Numbered from the stretch's first letter, positions 1 to 11,330 are shown. The stretch is DNA of 64,000 bases from Adiantum capillus-veneris (GCA_014529385.2 CM043963.1:65669895-65733894); one strand, 5' to 3'. Numbers and translations are program-made. The notes: generated by a model from the sequence alone, not told the origin.

Positions 1-659
1 TACTCTGTTTATTAAGAGGTGGGCGTTCATTCTTTCTTTACCAACTCTTTAGCATTTTCTCCTTACTTCATGTATGTTCCTTGAATGGAGCATAGGTCAC
101 TCGTGAATCGGAACCATGGTTAAGAATAGTCCCAATAATTATGTGGCTATCTCCAAGTTTTAAAGCACCCCTTCTGGCTTTGTAACCAAATACTCTAAGC
201 TTCTCTTTTTGGGTTTGATATAATTTAAACTTCACAATGTATTACACAATCCCACTGGCCAAGCACTTGGTTACAATCCCATTGGAAAATTACTAAGTAG
301 TCAAGCAGCTTTTGCCCCAAGTGCAGAGTTTTATGTGACTCCTTTCCTAACAACCAATTTGAAGTGATCCTTGGCATTCTTTTATTTACTTGATTGACCT
401 AACATCAGTTCTTTACAATCTTGTTGTTGTAACTGCAACCGCAATAGAAATTTAAGGAGTTTATAAGCCAATTTTAAGTACAGGCATGGTACTTCAAAGA
501 GTCCACATGGTGAGCTTTTGGTCACACCATTGCTAAAAAGAACCCCTTTTCTTGGCCATGTTTTAATGGGCAAAAGCAGTCAGACAACCAGGATTTATGC
601 GGAAATCTAGGGTGTCTACTAGGATTTATAACTAAAATGCCCAATTTTTAACATTGACG

Positions 660-830
660 ATCAAGGTCCGATGGAATTACAACCGGCATTTTTCAATTTT
701 CAACTGGGAAATTTACACTACAAAGCGGTGTATGTGAGCACTGGTCATTGTGTAGTCTGCAAACGAAGCATATCTTGATTAGTCAAGATGTCTTTGTGGA
801 AGATGCAGTTCAGCCCTTGTTAGCATGTAC
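660..830 (+). pseudogene. Copia integrase/RT linker remnant
   Basis: A broken reading across this stretch ends in ILISQDVFVEDAVQP. This closely matches the end of the integrase region of the Copia element at 33.0-33.8 kb, where the equivalent is ILVSRDVAFVEDSVQP. That motif lies just after the integrase core in Ty1/Copia polyproteins. Flanking frames are closed, and no LTR was found nearby. Bases 1-660 show no gene I can recognise. Copia origin is inferred from this single short match, so confidence is moderate. Confidence 0.45.
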
Positions 831-1380
831 CAAGGAGACAAATACGAAGATGTAGGTGTCACATTATATGAAACTGATCTGTGGTGTCCCATGCCTTATA
901 ATCTTCTTGAAACATATGCATCTTCGTGGTTCCATTTGCAAGGACTATTTCCTTTTGGATCCTTTCAAATTTGCAGTCTAGAGACAGAAGCTCTTTCTAT
1001 AATATGCACATGATGCGAAGCCTAAGCTTCAGTACTGTTACAATCCATCTAATCTTGACTTGGATGTTGGGAAAGCGCAGATACAAGAGGATTCCTAAAC
1101 CCTAATAGCTAAAGCCAACAACTGAAGTGGAGAATTTTCAACTGCGTTTGAAGAAAAGGGCTTTAAGTACTTACAGACAAAGGGAGGCCAGCGGCGGTGT
1201 GCCGCTAATACTGGGATGGCGTAGAAGGGGAGAATGTATATGGTTGTTGAATCTTATCATCACTCAAACTCTGTGTATGGGAGGCATCAAAACTGCTACT
1301 TAAGATGCATCTGACATGCTCAATAGGGGGTTTAACTCGGTAAGGGGTCTGAGGGTGGGTATCGAAGGAAGGGGGCTGCA

Positions 1381-2053
1381 AAGTCAAAATTACCATCCAG
1401 CCTCCCATCTGCTGCTTCTATAAGCCTGCCCTGGCTATGCAAATCCCACATCCAATCCACATGATGCATGTTTTCGTCATAATGTTGCTGCAGGCGCCTG
1501 TCCAATGGCTTTCTCCTGGTTGTGAGCTCCACCATCACTGCCCCAAAAGCAAACACGTCTGATTGCTTCGTTGTCCTACCCGTGCGACAGATTTCAGGTG
1601 CTATGTACCCTCTAGTGCCTGCCACTATCATTGACTCATGCCCAGATATTACTGGCTTCAACAGCCTGGAAAGACCAAAATCTGTGAGCTTAGCATTGAA
1701 ATTCTCATCTAACAGCACATTGCTAGGCTTGACATCTCTACGCAGAACAACTCCATCGCACTCCTCATGAAGATATAGCAAAGCAGAGCCTAGACCCAAA
1801 CAGATATTGAAGCGCTTGGCCCAGTCGAGGGCTACGCACGCTCAATCATTATAGAGAAAGCTGTCCAAGCTCCCATGGGGCATATAGTCATAGACAAGAA
1901 ATAGTCAGCCCTTGCCCTCTCCCCATCCTCGGAGTCGGGCCAAATTGCGGTGCCTCAAATTGCTGATAGCAGAAAGCTCTGCAATAAAGCCTCTGAAACC
2001 CCCTTTAGTTTGAATGGAGATGCACTTTACAGTCACTAGCTGATGCCTAAAAC
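1381..2053 (-). pseudogene. Receptor-like kinase pseudogene (lectin-type kinase domain)
   Basis: The minus strand carries a plant receptor-like Ser/Thr kinase domain in a single frame. In order it shows the beta-3 lysine (VKC), an alphaC Glu in FIAELSAIS, the NLRHRNLARLRGW segment, LFLVYDYMPHGSLDSFLYND, LLYLHEEC, the catalytic loop VLRRDVKPSNVLLDENF, TDFGLSRL, GTRGYIAPE and SDVFAFGAVMVELTTRRKPLD. Wording and spacing fit L-type lectin receptor kinases. Two in-frame TGA codons interrupt it, one before LFLVYDYM and one after LYND. The HRD histidine is Arg (RRD). No lectin, transmembrane or N-terminal region is visible, and the C-lobe runs out near 1381. It is therefore a truncated, dead copy. 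The next 250 bases upstream (2081-2332) contain a weak leucine-rich-like stretch that I do not assign. Confidence 0.8.
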
Positions 2054-2431
2054 TAGAGGTGATGTTGGCCTGCCTTCCTTCTAATTTGATCTTACAGCAG
2101 AGGCATCTGATCTTAGCACAGCATCATTTTTTAGTGTCTTGCAGAGTTCAATCAGAGATAAAAAATTTGCTGGCAAGCTGCCCTTGAGTGATTCAGAGGA
2201 TAATAATATATAGGGAGTCTTAAAAAATTCTTCTTGATGATGATTGGAATGCAAGAGTGTCAGGCTTTTTGGCTTATCTTTATTGGGTCCTCCACAGCAG
2301 TTGTTTTTCAGTTGGATTTTTTTAGAGTTCATGCTTGGGATGCTGCAATATAGGCTAAGTGCTAATATAAATCAACTATTGCAGCTAACGCTAATTAACT
2401 AATTATCCCGTGATTACTCAATAACAAAGCT

Positions 2432-2450
2432 AGAGAGAGAGAGAGAGAGA
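2432..2450 (-). repeat. (CT)n tail of the LINE (GA on plus)
   Basis: A short (GA)n tract on the plus strand is (CT)n on the LINE sense strand. It directly follows the element's 3' UTR end ACATTTCATTTCATT. It occupies the place of a poly(A) tail. The same junction recurs at 8734. Confidence 0.7.
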
Positions 2451-2660
2451 AAATGAAATGAAATGTTATATTAACGTTTTCAAAAGGCCAAAATGACCTA
2501 TGAGACCAAAAAGTTACAATTGGTGAATCTGATACCATGTCTCAGTACGGAAATTACCAGGTTACAAAGTTACCAAGTTACAGAGAACTAACACTAAAAC
2601 ACTAAGGCACTAAGGAGAAAGGGAATAAAAAGGGGGGGGGGAAAGGGGGGGTTTGTGGGT

Positions 2661-5600
2661 TCAGATGAAATCTCTCATCGGTCGCTGTCGGATCTCATCG
2701 ACTTCCTCCATGGTCAGAACTCTGGTTGGGCGTCTTGCATGTTGAGCTAGAGTGATCTGTATCTTCTGTTGCAACCTTCGTCGGTAGTGGGAGACCCCCC
2801 GAGGTCGTGGACGTTTGGATCTGCCAAGTTGAGTGGCTCTGTCAAGCAGTGTACCTCTAGTACGAGTAGGCTGTAATGACTTCTCCGTTTGCTCTCCTCT
2901 GTCTGGTGTAAAGAACTCTGTGATTCGTCTCTGAGACTGTCTTTCCCCTGATGTCCTCAGCAAGCTCTCCCTAAGTCTGCGCAGCTCTAGCAAGAACAAT
3001 CCGAGACACTTCTGATCCTTGTATCTCATGACTCTAGAAAAAGGTCCGAACCCTTCTCGAAACAATCAGTGGAAGCGTCCGCGTATCTCATAGTATGCCG
3101 GGCAGCGGCATGTGTAGTGCAGTTCTGTCTCTGGCTCTAAGTTACATAGGTGACATATCCTGGCTCCTGCCAGCACCCCTCGGAATCGGCCAGTCTCGAT
3201 CTGGAGCTGATGTGAGGATGTGCGTATCTGTCCAATAGCGCATCTTATTCCATGAGATAAGTGTGTATCAATGTATGGTGGCCTAGTCACAAATCCGTCC
3301 TCCGTGAGTTGGAGAAGATGCTCTCTGTAGAAGGCCATCTTCGTGCCCAACTCCTGTGTCGGTTGTATCCATGTGCTCCTGGTATTTAGTTGAATCAGAT
3401 CCTGACGTATGAGCCTGGTGATCTCTGTCCGTGTGAGAGACAAGGAGGGTGCATCCAAGGAGTATTGAAGCGGAGGTAATCTATCCATATTGAGACCATG
3501 CGACTGGAACCATGATGCCATCTGTCCATACCAACATGCTGTATCGCCTTGTAGAGCTAGTTGTCGAGATGACTCCAGGGCAAGCCGAGCGTATTTGTCT
3601 CTGGGGAGATCCCATAAACCGTGCATAAAGGACACCGATCTCATCAGTGCCTCCACCACGAGGGGGGGGGCGGCTAGCTCGGCTCGGATAATCTCATGTG
3701 GTACTGAGGCCTTAGCCCGAATCATCCGAGCGATCATAGAGACTAGAGGCCTCTCCATACATCGCCATCCATCTGTATTACCAGATCTCCCATGGTGGTC
3801 TAATGAGGGTCCCCATACCTGAACTCCATAGAGCATAGCTGGAGTCACTAGAGTGTCAAAGAGCCATAGCTTTGTTCGTGGTTCCTGAAACTGAACCTGC
3901 GAACACATCCTCTCCAGTCCTCCCAAAGCTGCATATGCCCTCATTAGTCTAGTCTCTGATGCTCTCCTTAGTGAAAACACCGGTCCACTGAATGCTACCC
4001 CAAGATAGGTATATGCATCTGTGTACTCCACAGTCTCCTGGCCATACATAAATGTGGGTGCCGACCTCCTGACCCACTGTGGTGTGGTGTTGAACACCAT
4101 AACCTTGGTTTTTCCCAGATTGACCGACAATCCACTGTCACGAGCAAATGTACGCAGAGCATCCAAATGACGTTGCATCCCCTCTGGGGAGTCTGAAATC
4201 AGCACAATATCATCAGCATATAGTAACAGTGGAATCCATGTCCCTACTAGCTGAGCCCCCCTGTCTCCCTGCCGCTCTACATAGTCTAAAAACTCATCCA
4301 CATACATCCCAAAAAGAGTCGGGGATAGTGGGCATCCCTGCTTTACTCCGATAGTGGAGTGGACCATGTCAGACATTCCCTCAGTGGTGCGTACCCGTCC
4401 CATCACTGTCCTGTATAGAGCCAGAATACCCCATATCAGCTCTGTAGGCACACCCATGTCCTGTAGTCTGTGTATAAGTCTGGCTCTCGGCACTGTGTCA
4501 AAAGCTTTGCGGAAATCCACAAAGCTACAATAGATTCTCTTGCCGTGGTGTCTACCCTCCTCAATAATAGCTCTGAGTGTCAGAATCTGGTCCAGAGTGG
4601 AGAAACCTCTCCTGAAACCTGCTTGCCCTGGTGCTCTTATTCCCTCTCGCTCTGCCCATCTACTCAGCTCCTGCTCAAGGACGGATGCATACAACCTAGC
4701 TAATGTGTGGCCAACCATGATGGTGCGATAATTTGCGGGAATCATGGGATCTCCTGACTTGAAAATAGGCACAATCGTAGACATACTCCAGGTCTCTGGG
4801 AAGCCTTCATACATGGCTCAATTAAACATCATAGCCAGGAGCTCTGCAAGCATATCCCTGGCATGGATGAAATGCTCTGCTACTAGACCATCATGATCAT
4901 GCGCTCTCCTTGTCTTCATCCTGTCTATGGCTTTCCTTACCCTCTCCGCAGTAAAGAAAGAACATGTCTCTAGACATGTCTCTTGTGGGTCCGGCAGAGG
5001 TGGTTGCCCTAATGCTGTCTAGACATGTCTAGAGACATGTCTCTTGTGGGTCCGGCAGAGGTGGTTGCCCTAATGCTGTGTAGAGAGATGTGGCATATTC
5101 CCCCCATGTCTCAGTGGAGGTGACCGCGGGTGGTGGTGAATGCTCGTGGAATAGCCTCCATGCTTCGCCTGAGTCCTGACTTATAAATAGCTGATATAGA
5201 TCCCGCTCTAGCTGAGATAGATAGGCCCTTTTCTTTTGTCGCACTAGGCGGCGAAAGATAATCCGTGACTGTCGATGTGTGGTAATACCCGTGAGCACTT
5301 CCCTCTGTAGTTTGATCCTCGTCTCTTTGCACTCCTCATCATACCAACTGTTCTGGGGCATGTTCCCAGATCGTCTTCGTGTGGGCTGGCTGTGGGGGTA
5401 TGCCTCTGATGCTGCATCATGGAGCGTCTCTGTCAAAATCTGAGTGAGTTCATCTAGTGGCCGTCCCGGCTCCTGGGTGCATAGCTGCCTGTATATCTCA
5501 TCCATATACACAGAATCCGTCTCCCTCATGAAGGTATACCGAGTGTGTATGGGGACCCCACCTAATGGAGCTGTGCTGAACTGAAAGGTCAGGGTGAAAG

Positions 5601-6421
5601 ACACGATAGCATGATCAACTGCTATTCCAACTGGCCTAGTGCCCACCATGAAATCCTGAAAGAATGGGATGAGACCTGGCTGGGCCATAACATAATCCAC
5701 TGTGCTCGCACCATGTCGGTGTGGAAAGCAAGTAAAAACTCCAGCTATCGAAAATCTTTGTAGGCCATTCACAATGGCCAATCTGTGTGCGGTTCCCATA
5801 TCTATCAAGTATCTACCATACTCAGTGTATTCCTCATCTTCTGATAGTCTGGATAGACCCATCTCTGTGACGTCCAGCTCCCTGAGCATCTCTTCGGAAG
5901 TATCATAGAACATTGTCTGGTGGTGGGCAGTCCTAGCATTGAAATCCCCTAGTATAATAATGTCCTAGCATCCTTGGAAAACTCCCATATGTCATTATCC
6001 AAAATAGCAAAGGGGGATTGTCCTCTAGGTGATGCATATACCGACGTACTAGGAGGGAAGTAACAAATAGCAATGTAGAGGTATCTGCCCGTCTCTGCCC
6101 TGAGCCTCACCCACATGTACCTAGCCTGTTCATCCTTGCGTGCTATATATATCATTGGTTGCAGTTCCTCCCTGAATAGAACTGCCACTCCCCCTGAGCC
6201 CCGTCCTCGATGCTCCGATCTGGTCTCTTGTCTGCAGGCTGTCTCCCATCTATATCCGCTCACCTGTGGCATGGATTGTCCCGGTGCTTGATGCGTCTCA
6301 GAGTAGAAAATGATGTCTCTCCCCATAAAGCTATCCTCAAAGGCCCCACATCAAGACGGAGTGACCCGTTACAATTCCAGGTTGCCATCTTTAGTGTGGT
6401 CCATAGGTCTCGCACCGTCAT
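2661..6421 (-). pseudogene. LINE ORF2: APE endonuclease and reverse transcriptase, disrupted
   Basis: The reading begins at an ATG overlapping the ORF1 stop, or at the nearby MATWNCNG start. The endonuclease shows FYSETHQAP, GVAVLFREE, the GDFNAR motif (5938-5949), STVDYVMAQ and the AVDHAIVSF histidine motif. The RT (4814-3066) shows PIFKSGDP..ANYR, APGQAGFR, FVDFRKAFDTV, GVKQGCPLSP and the catalytic YADDIV near 4203-4220. The C-terminus has a CHLC..H..C cluster, then a basic tail. Lesions are a shift soon after the start (near 6345), a one-base-type shift near 5950, a 61-bp tandem duplication at 4973-5079, and TGA codons at 4818-4820 and 3066-3068. ORF2 is therefore non-functional here, though the lesions are few and the copy looks fairly recent. 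Confidence 0.87.
4973..5079. repeat. 61-bp tandem duplication inside LINE ORF2
   Basis: A 46-base stretch starting GACATGTCTCTTGTGGG and ending AATGCTGT occurs at 4973-5018 and again at 5034-5079, offset by 61 bases. Because 61 is not a multiple of three, it moves the ORF2 frame between the endonuclease and RT parts. The flanks also contain repeated CTAGACATGTCT palindromic bits that may have promoted slippage. Confidence 0.85.
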
Positions 6422-6969
6422 GCAGGGCGTCGCTCCAATATCACCACCTTTCCATCCCTGTAAAAGGCAATCTTCCCCTTTTCCCTTGCGGCTCTTATTT
6501 CCGGCATTACTTCTTGCATATGAGCAATCTGCGAGAGGGTGAGGTCATCTCCAAGAAAGATGCCCGTCTTCTTTAGAGTCGCTCTCTTCTTCAAGAAATC
6601 TTTCTTCGCTTCCATGGAGGGGAAGCGGAGAATGAGTGCCCTTTCCTTCGAGGTTTCTCCGTTGCTCCCACTTTTCTTAGTGCCCAGTCTCCAAGCCGTT
6701 GTATGCGTCTGCTCGTTGACCCCCACCAAGGTCATGAGTTCTTTCACCTCTTTGTCTACATTATCTTGGTCTCTGAGGCCACATACCCTTACGTGTAAGG
6801 CCCGCACACGTCTCCTTCGCTCCTGTTCGAGTGTCAGGTTGATGATGGTTGGTGTGGGGGTGGGAGTTATTTCCTTGCCTTTCCCTTTCTTGACAATCTC
6901 GATCCATTTTTCGGCCTTTTCTGCTTTCTGCTGGGTCTTTGTGATGACATCTACCCACGAGGTCGTCAT
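6418..6969 (-). CDS. LINE ORF1 protein (nucleic-acid-binding, L1 ORF1p-like)
   Basis: This uninterrupted 183-residue frame starts MTTSWVDVITKTQQK. It has a lysine-rich N-terminal part with a likely short coiled coil (residues about 10-30), then a proline/threonine spacer. From about residue 60 comes a domain reading RVCGLRDQDNVDKEV, AWRLGTKK, RALILRFPSMEAKKDFLKKR, IFLGDDLTLSQIAHMQEVMPEIRAARE and GKIAFYRDGKVVI. This pattern of an RRM-like core followed by an arginine/lysine C-terminal domain is that of L1-type ORF1 proteins, which coat LINE RNA as chaperones. It directly precedes ORF2, and its TGA stop overlaps an ATG as ATGA. The start is the first ATG after the upstream (CT)n tract. The role is inferred from motif order. 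Confidence 0.75.
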   Translation of the reverse strand: MTTSWVDVITKTQQKAEKAEKWIEIVKKGKGKEITPTPTPTIINLTLEQERRRRVRALHVRVCGLRDQDNVDKEVKELMTLVGVNEQTHTTAWRLGTKKSGSNGETSKERALILRFPSMEAKKDFLKKRATLKKTGIFLGDDLTLSQIAHMQEVMPEIRAAREKGKIAFYRDGKVVILERRPA

Positions 6970-6974
6970 TTCTT

Positions 6975-6978
<4 letters not shown>

Positions 6979-7041
<63 letters not shown>
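6979..7041. repeat. (GA)n microsatellite at the LINE 5' edge
   Basis: About 63 bases of pure GA on the plus strand (CT on the LINE strand) abut the LINE 5' end. Confidence 0.95.
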
Positions 7042-7043
<2 letters not shown>

Positions 7044-7099
7044 AAAAGATTTACTGCAATGTATGGACACCACTACAATTAACTAATTGAAGAAGCTAT

Positions 7100-7101
<2 letters not shown>

Positions 7102-7192
<91 letters not shown>
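7102..7192. repeat. Compound (GT)n-(GA)n microsatellite
   Basis: A GT run of about 34 bases passes straight into a GA run of about 56 bases. From 7193 to about 8240 I see no gene. The stretch has short closed frames and a repeated phrase, GTGGTGTACTTCTTATGTGG, near 7436 and 7577. Confidence 0.95.
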
Positions 7193-7194
<2 letters not shown>

Positions 7195-8244
7195 AGTTGA
7201 CCCCCACTGGTTTCCAATGGCTATAATTGAGGCCTAAATTATAGGCTAATTAAAGGGTTAATTCTAGGGGTTGATCAATGGCAAATTTTGGATCAAGATG
7301 TGAGGTATTTATCCCAAGGTTAATGGGTGTATTAGCAAAAATGAAATATTTTTTAAACACAAGCAACATTCATTTGACACTCGTCTTTTTCAACAAGAGA
7401 TTTTACCCTCTCTTCTGTGCCTTAAGGAGTTTTGTGGTGTACTTCTTATGTGGTGCGTGTCACCAGCAGAGCCCAAGTATGAGGATTTTTTGGGTCATAT
7501 AAAAAAGTTTTGGTGCTCAGCCCATGCCATGGATGAGTAGCAGATACATGCTAAGAAAGGTCATACAAGTTATGTGGTGTACTTCTTATGTGGTCATGCG
7601 TGCATCAATTATCATAATATGTTACTGATGCAACTATGCCAAAATCTGCTAGTTACAAAAGCCTTGCATGGTTGCATAAGAAAAATATGTCGTGCATGTG
7701 TGACCATGCATGAGGAACAATTGTTTCAAAAAGTAATTGATAACTATGCATCGCGTGACCACTAACTTATCAAGAGGATGAGTTGAAGACATGGCTTGTT
7801 TTGACCCTCTTTCGTCTTTCTACCAATGCTTGACACTCAAAATTGTTTGCACTTGGGTTGCATGTTACATTTCTCCATAAGAATATGTGTGAAAGAATAA
7901 CTTTTGTTGTCACTATCCAAAGGCAAACTGGGAAGTGCATCTCTTTGACATAGAAATAGTCTCAGCTTTGTGGCATTTAAGAGTAGAGAATTGTGGTGGT
8001 GTGTAGGTGCTTGGTTAGACAAGCCCCAATGAACGCCCTTGTAAATACTTGAATCCTGATATAAGCAGGTGCTTTTCGAGAGAGGGGACACACTCATTCT
8101 GGTCTAGTTCTTGTCTCTCATTCGGCACGCCATAGTTTCAATTTAGTTTCTTAATGCATCTGGTAGTCTAAAGACATTCTTCTAATCTAATCTTAATGGG
8201 ATGCACTTGGCCAAGTTAAAGATGCAAATTGGAAATACTAAGTC

Positions 8245-8420
8245 ATGACAAGGGTAGGACCGGCTGGGGCGGGGGGGGGGGGGGGGGGGGGGGGGCTACG
8301 CTTGAGCAGTTTGGTGGTTCCTTAAAGGAAGGCTAGAGGTCTATGAAAGGGATGCGGTTGGGTGTAGAAGGAAGGCTTAGTCCCCTACCCTCTAATGGTA
8401 TCAGAGCTCAGGAAGAGGGG
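8245..8420 (+). repeat. Gypsy-type LTR fragment, also found at 58.0 kb
   Basis: This stretch shares phrases with 58,010-58,145: TAGGACY, a G-run, GCTTGAGCA, AGGCTAG, AAAGGGAT, GGAAGGCTTAGTCCC and CCCTCT. At 58 kb the sequence follows a Gypsy polypurine tract, so both are best read as the start of the LTR of that family. Here no internal region is attached. The copy ends GGTATCAGAGCTCAGG, a phrase resembling a tRNA-iMet primer site. It may be an LTR/primer-site fragment rearranged by the G-run. Confidence 0.5.
8271..8295 (+). repeat. 25-base poly(G) run
   Basis: An uninterrupted run of 25 G follows CTGGGGC. A tract this long can form G-quadruplexes and is prone to length errors. Confidence 0.9.
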
Positions 8421-8483
8421 AGAGGAGGAGTGGAGATTTTTGGCATGCAATTGTGCAGGGCTTGCATGCATGCTTTTCCTATC

Positions 8484-8486
<3 letters not shown>

Positions 8487-8554
<68 letters not shown>
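8487..8554. repeat. (CT)n microsatellite
   Basis: About 68 bases of CT, flanked by GCATGCATGC and CCAACTAG. Polyserine/leucine frames across it are not genes. Confidence 0.95.
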
Positions 8555-8557
<3 letters not shown>

Positions 8558-8649
8558 AACTAGTTGTTCAGCTGCTTAGTCCACACCTAGCAGTTTAGGA
8601 TTCCATAGTATTTTATTTTGTCATTTTGTCATCTTGTTACTCTGACTTT

Positions 8650-8879
<230 letters not shown>

Positions 8880-9179
8880 GCATAGCGGGTAGTGAAGCTC
8901 ACTAGTGTCTGTAGTCCACTTGCGATGAAGAGGGGAGGGGGAGAACTTGTGTAGAGTAGACCAAGAACAAGATGACGACGTCTTGAGGAGCTGTTTATTT
9001 TTTGTCTCTGCAACGATTTAATGCCTTGTGGACAGAGTAATGGAAGCAAAAATTTGAGCTATTGAGCGCCACGGATTACTGGAGTGGCTTGGATAGAGTA
9101 GTGGAAGCGAGTGGTTTGAGCCATTGCACAAGTTAGTGCCATGGATTAATGGAGTGGCTTGGACTATCAAAAGATGTGC

Positions 9180-11330
9180 ATGTGCATGTCCATGTTAGAT
9201 GAGCAATGAGAGATTATTGACAGAGCATTGGTCCCAGTGAAAGCGGGATGGAAACAATTTGGTTGTACTATCATCTTTGACGGGTGGAGTGATATTCATA
9301 GGTGCCACATTATCAACATCCTTGTGTCCTCTTGCACCTTGGTAAGTTCTTCCTACATGCCGTTGACACGGGCAAGGCGGATGAATGTATTTCGACGGAG
9401 TTTATTTTTTGGGCACATTCAGCGGGCCATTATCAAGGTCGGGGTGGATAATGTGGTGTAGGTATTCCACATTCCATGGCTTCCTTTCACTTCATTTGAC
9501 ATCAATGATCATTCTCAGATCTCATGCGCCTTTAAGTAGCTATAACTAATAAGTTATTGGTCATATGATTTTGCAGGTTGTCACAGACAATGTGTCCAAC
9601 TGCAAGGCCATTGGGAAGATGGTTGAGACGGAGTTCCTTTGCATAGTTTGAACTCCATGTTCTGCACATTGCCTTGACTTGCTCATCAAGTTGTCCTGGG
9701 TGTAGCCTGTTGTTTTCGATGTGGCAAAGATGACTACTTCTTCAGCAAGAAACATTGGACACTTGCCATATTGAGGAGTCACAACACACTAGACATGGTG
9801 CATCCCTTGAAGACTAGGTTTGCATACATGTACCTAGTACTTCAGAGGCTTTACAGGTTGAGGGATCCACTATTGCAGACTATTGTGGACCATAAGTGGC
9901 GGTTGATGCACCATGCACAGACTGAGCTACCAAGTACATACAGAGGAGGGTGTTTCACTAGAGATTTTGGGTAGAGGAGCACTCCTTTGTAGTGGCTATC
10001 TAGCCTATCTACATTCTCTTGTGTGTGACAAACATGGAGGGGTCCATTCTTGGCCTTGTGTATCATCTATTTATGCAAATGATGCAACACATAACAACAT
10101 GTACCGTTTTGACATCAATGCGCTTGGTACTATATTCTGGTTCCGATTGTGATCCTTGGATGTTGTATTTGTTTTAAGTCTTAACTTTGCAGATGATGCA
10201 ACACATAGCAACATGTACCGTTTTGACATGGGAGTGGTAAATCAATGCGCTTGGTGTTATATTTTGGTTCCAATTGTGATCCTTGTATGTTGTATTTCTT
10301 TTAAGTCTTAACTTTGAAGTCTTATGAATTGTAGGTAGGATGACATCCTGGCTATTATGGAGAGCCGATGGACGTATATGCGTCATCCCATTCATGGGAT
10401 GATTGCTATACTCCATCCTCTCTACAAGACTCCATAGCTTTTTGCAGAGAGCAGTCTGCTCACTTTGCGATGACAATACCTACACATCATGCTCATTGAG
10501 GATGAGAAACTAGAGATCGATAATGAGATGAGCAGTTACTTGAACAATCTAGGACCGTCTTTCTTGAGGAGTGTGTCCTTGAGGCAGGAAGCTATGAAGT
10601 TTCCCATCATTTGGTGGCAAGTCTATGGCAAAGCCAGTCTTCTAAATTTGTGCAATCTCACAATACCTGATATTCTCTCACATATATTCTAATTTGTCAC
10701 TTAAAATTCATAGCACGTTCTACGCTTGGATGTTTTTGTAGTTTTCATTTGTTCCTATAGCTCATGCAAATATTCATAAGATTTCTTAGACGGTGCTTGT
10801 GAGCGCAATTGGAGCATGTACTCTTTTATACACACGAAGATTTGAAACCTCTTGAGCACTATGCAATTGGAGAAATTTGTCTCGAGCAAACATGAAGCTC
10901 ATGAGTAGTTTTCATGCTTTGGGGTCATGCAAGTAGCTAAGTCTTAAAATATCATTGCTAGTTGGTTAAGAGACTCTTAATTTTACAGTCTAAGCTTGGC
11001 TAGTTATCCTTTGGAGGAGGCAGATGTGAAACGAAGATGGTTCTTGACCCTATTGCAAAGGAGATAGAGTGTTGAATCAGAGATGAACAGGAGATTCTAC
11101 GAGAGCTTCATAGAGAGCTTGAGAGCTTGGATCAACTGGTGACTCAATCACTGGCATGATCTTACAAGATCCCTCTTTGCGAGAAGGTTACAGATTTAGA
11201 GAGAAAACAACGGGAGAGCATTTGGCGAGGTAAGCTGCCTGTGTGTAGTATTTGTAGAGCGAATGAGGCAGTGCATCTCATTCAAACTTTAGAGTGGGAT
11301 GACCCACATGAGCACGAGACAAGTGCTTTA
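9180..11330 (+). pseudogene. hAT-superfamily transposase pseudogene (DUF659 / hAT C-terminal)
   Basis: Broken frames spell a plant hAT-type transposase in order. GWKQFGCTIIFDGWSD and INILVSSC (9240-9340) are the DUF659 motif. VVTDNVSNCKAIGKMVE (9577-9630) is the catalytic-core aspartate region. Then follow TPCSAHCLDLLIKL, NTLDMVHPLKTRFAY and LQRLYRLRDPLLQ (9780-9880), and MDDILAIMESRWTYMRHPIHG (10,335-10,400). Near 10,795 a CERNWSMYSFIHTK-like signature of the hAT dimerisation region can be read. Stops and frameshifts are frequent, and a 130-base segment is repeated at about 10,060-10,160 and 10,190-10,290. Terminal inverted repeats and 8-bp target duplications were not found. The family call rests on motif order and is fairly safe. 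The element is dead. Confidence 0.72.

Larger units (their letters stand above)
2432..6978 (-). mobile_element. Near full-length LINE retrotransposon with (CT)n 3' tail
   Basis: On the minus strand the order is ORF1 (6969-6418), ORF2 endonuclease (about 6400-5030), reverse transcriptase (about 5030-3070), a C-terminal cysteine/histidine motif and basic tail (to 2661), about 190 bases of 3' UTR, then a (CT)n tract. There are no LTRs. The 5' end lies against a long (CT)n tract at 6979-7041, with only about nine bases before the ORF1 ATG, so the 5' UTR is missing or very short. Target duplications are not convincing: AATTAACTAATT occurs at 2393-2404 and 7077-7088, but neither copy touches the element ends. 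A short AACAAA match lies closer in. LINE clade is not assigned. Confidence 0.88.

Noticed and set aside
3490..3822. Open plus-strand frames inside the LINE and other elements (for example 110 codons at 3,490)
   Set aside because: They are antisense to well-supported RT coding sequence and show no motif of their own.
2393..7088. AATTAACTAATT on both sides of the LINE as a target duplication
   Set aside because: Both copies lie about 28-35 bases away from the element ends, whereas true duplications abut them; AT-rich chance match possible.
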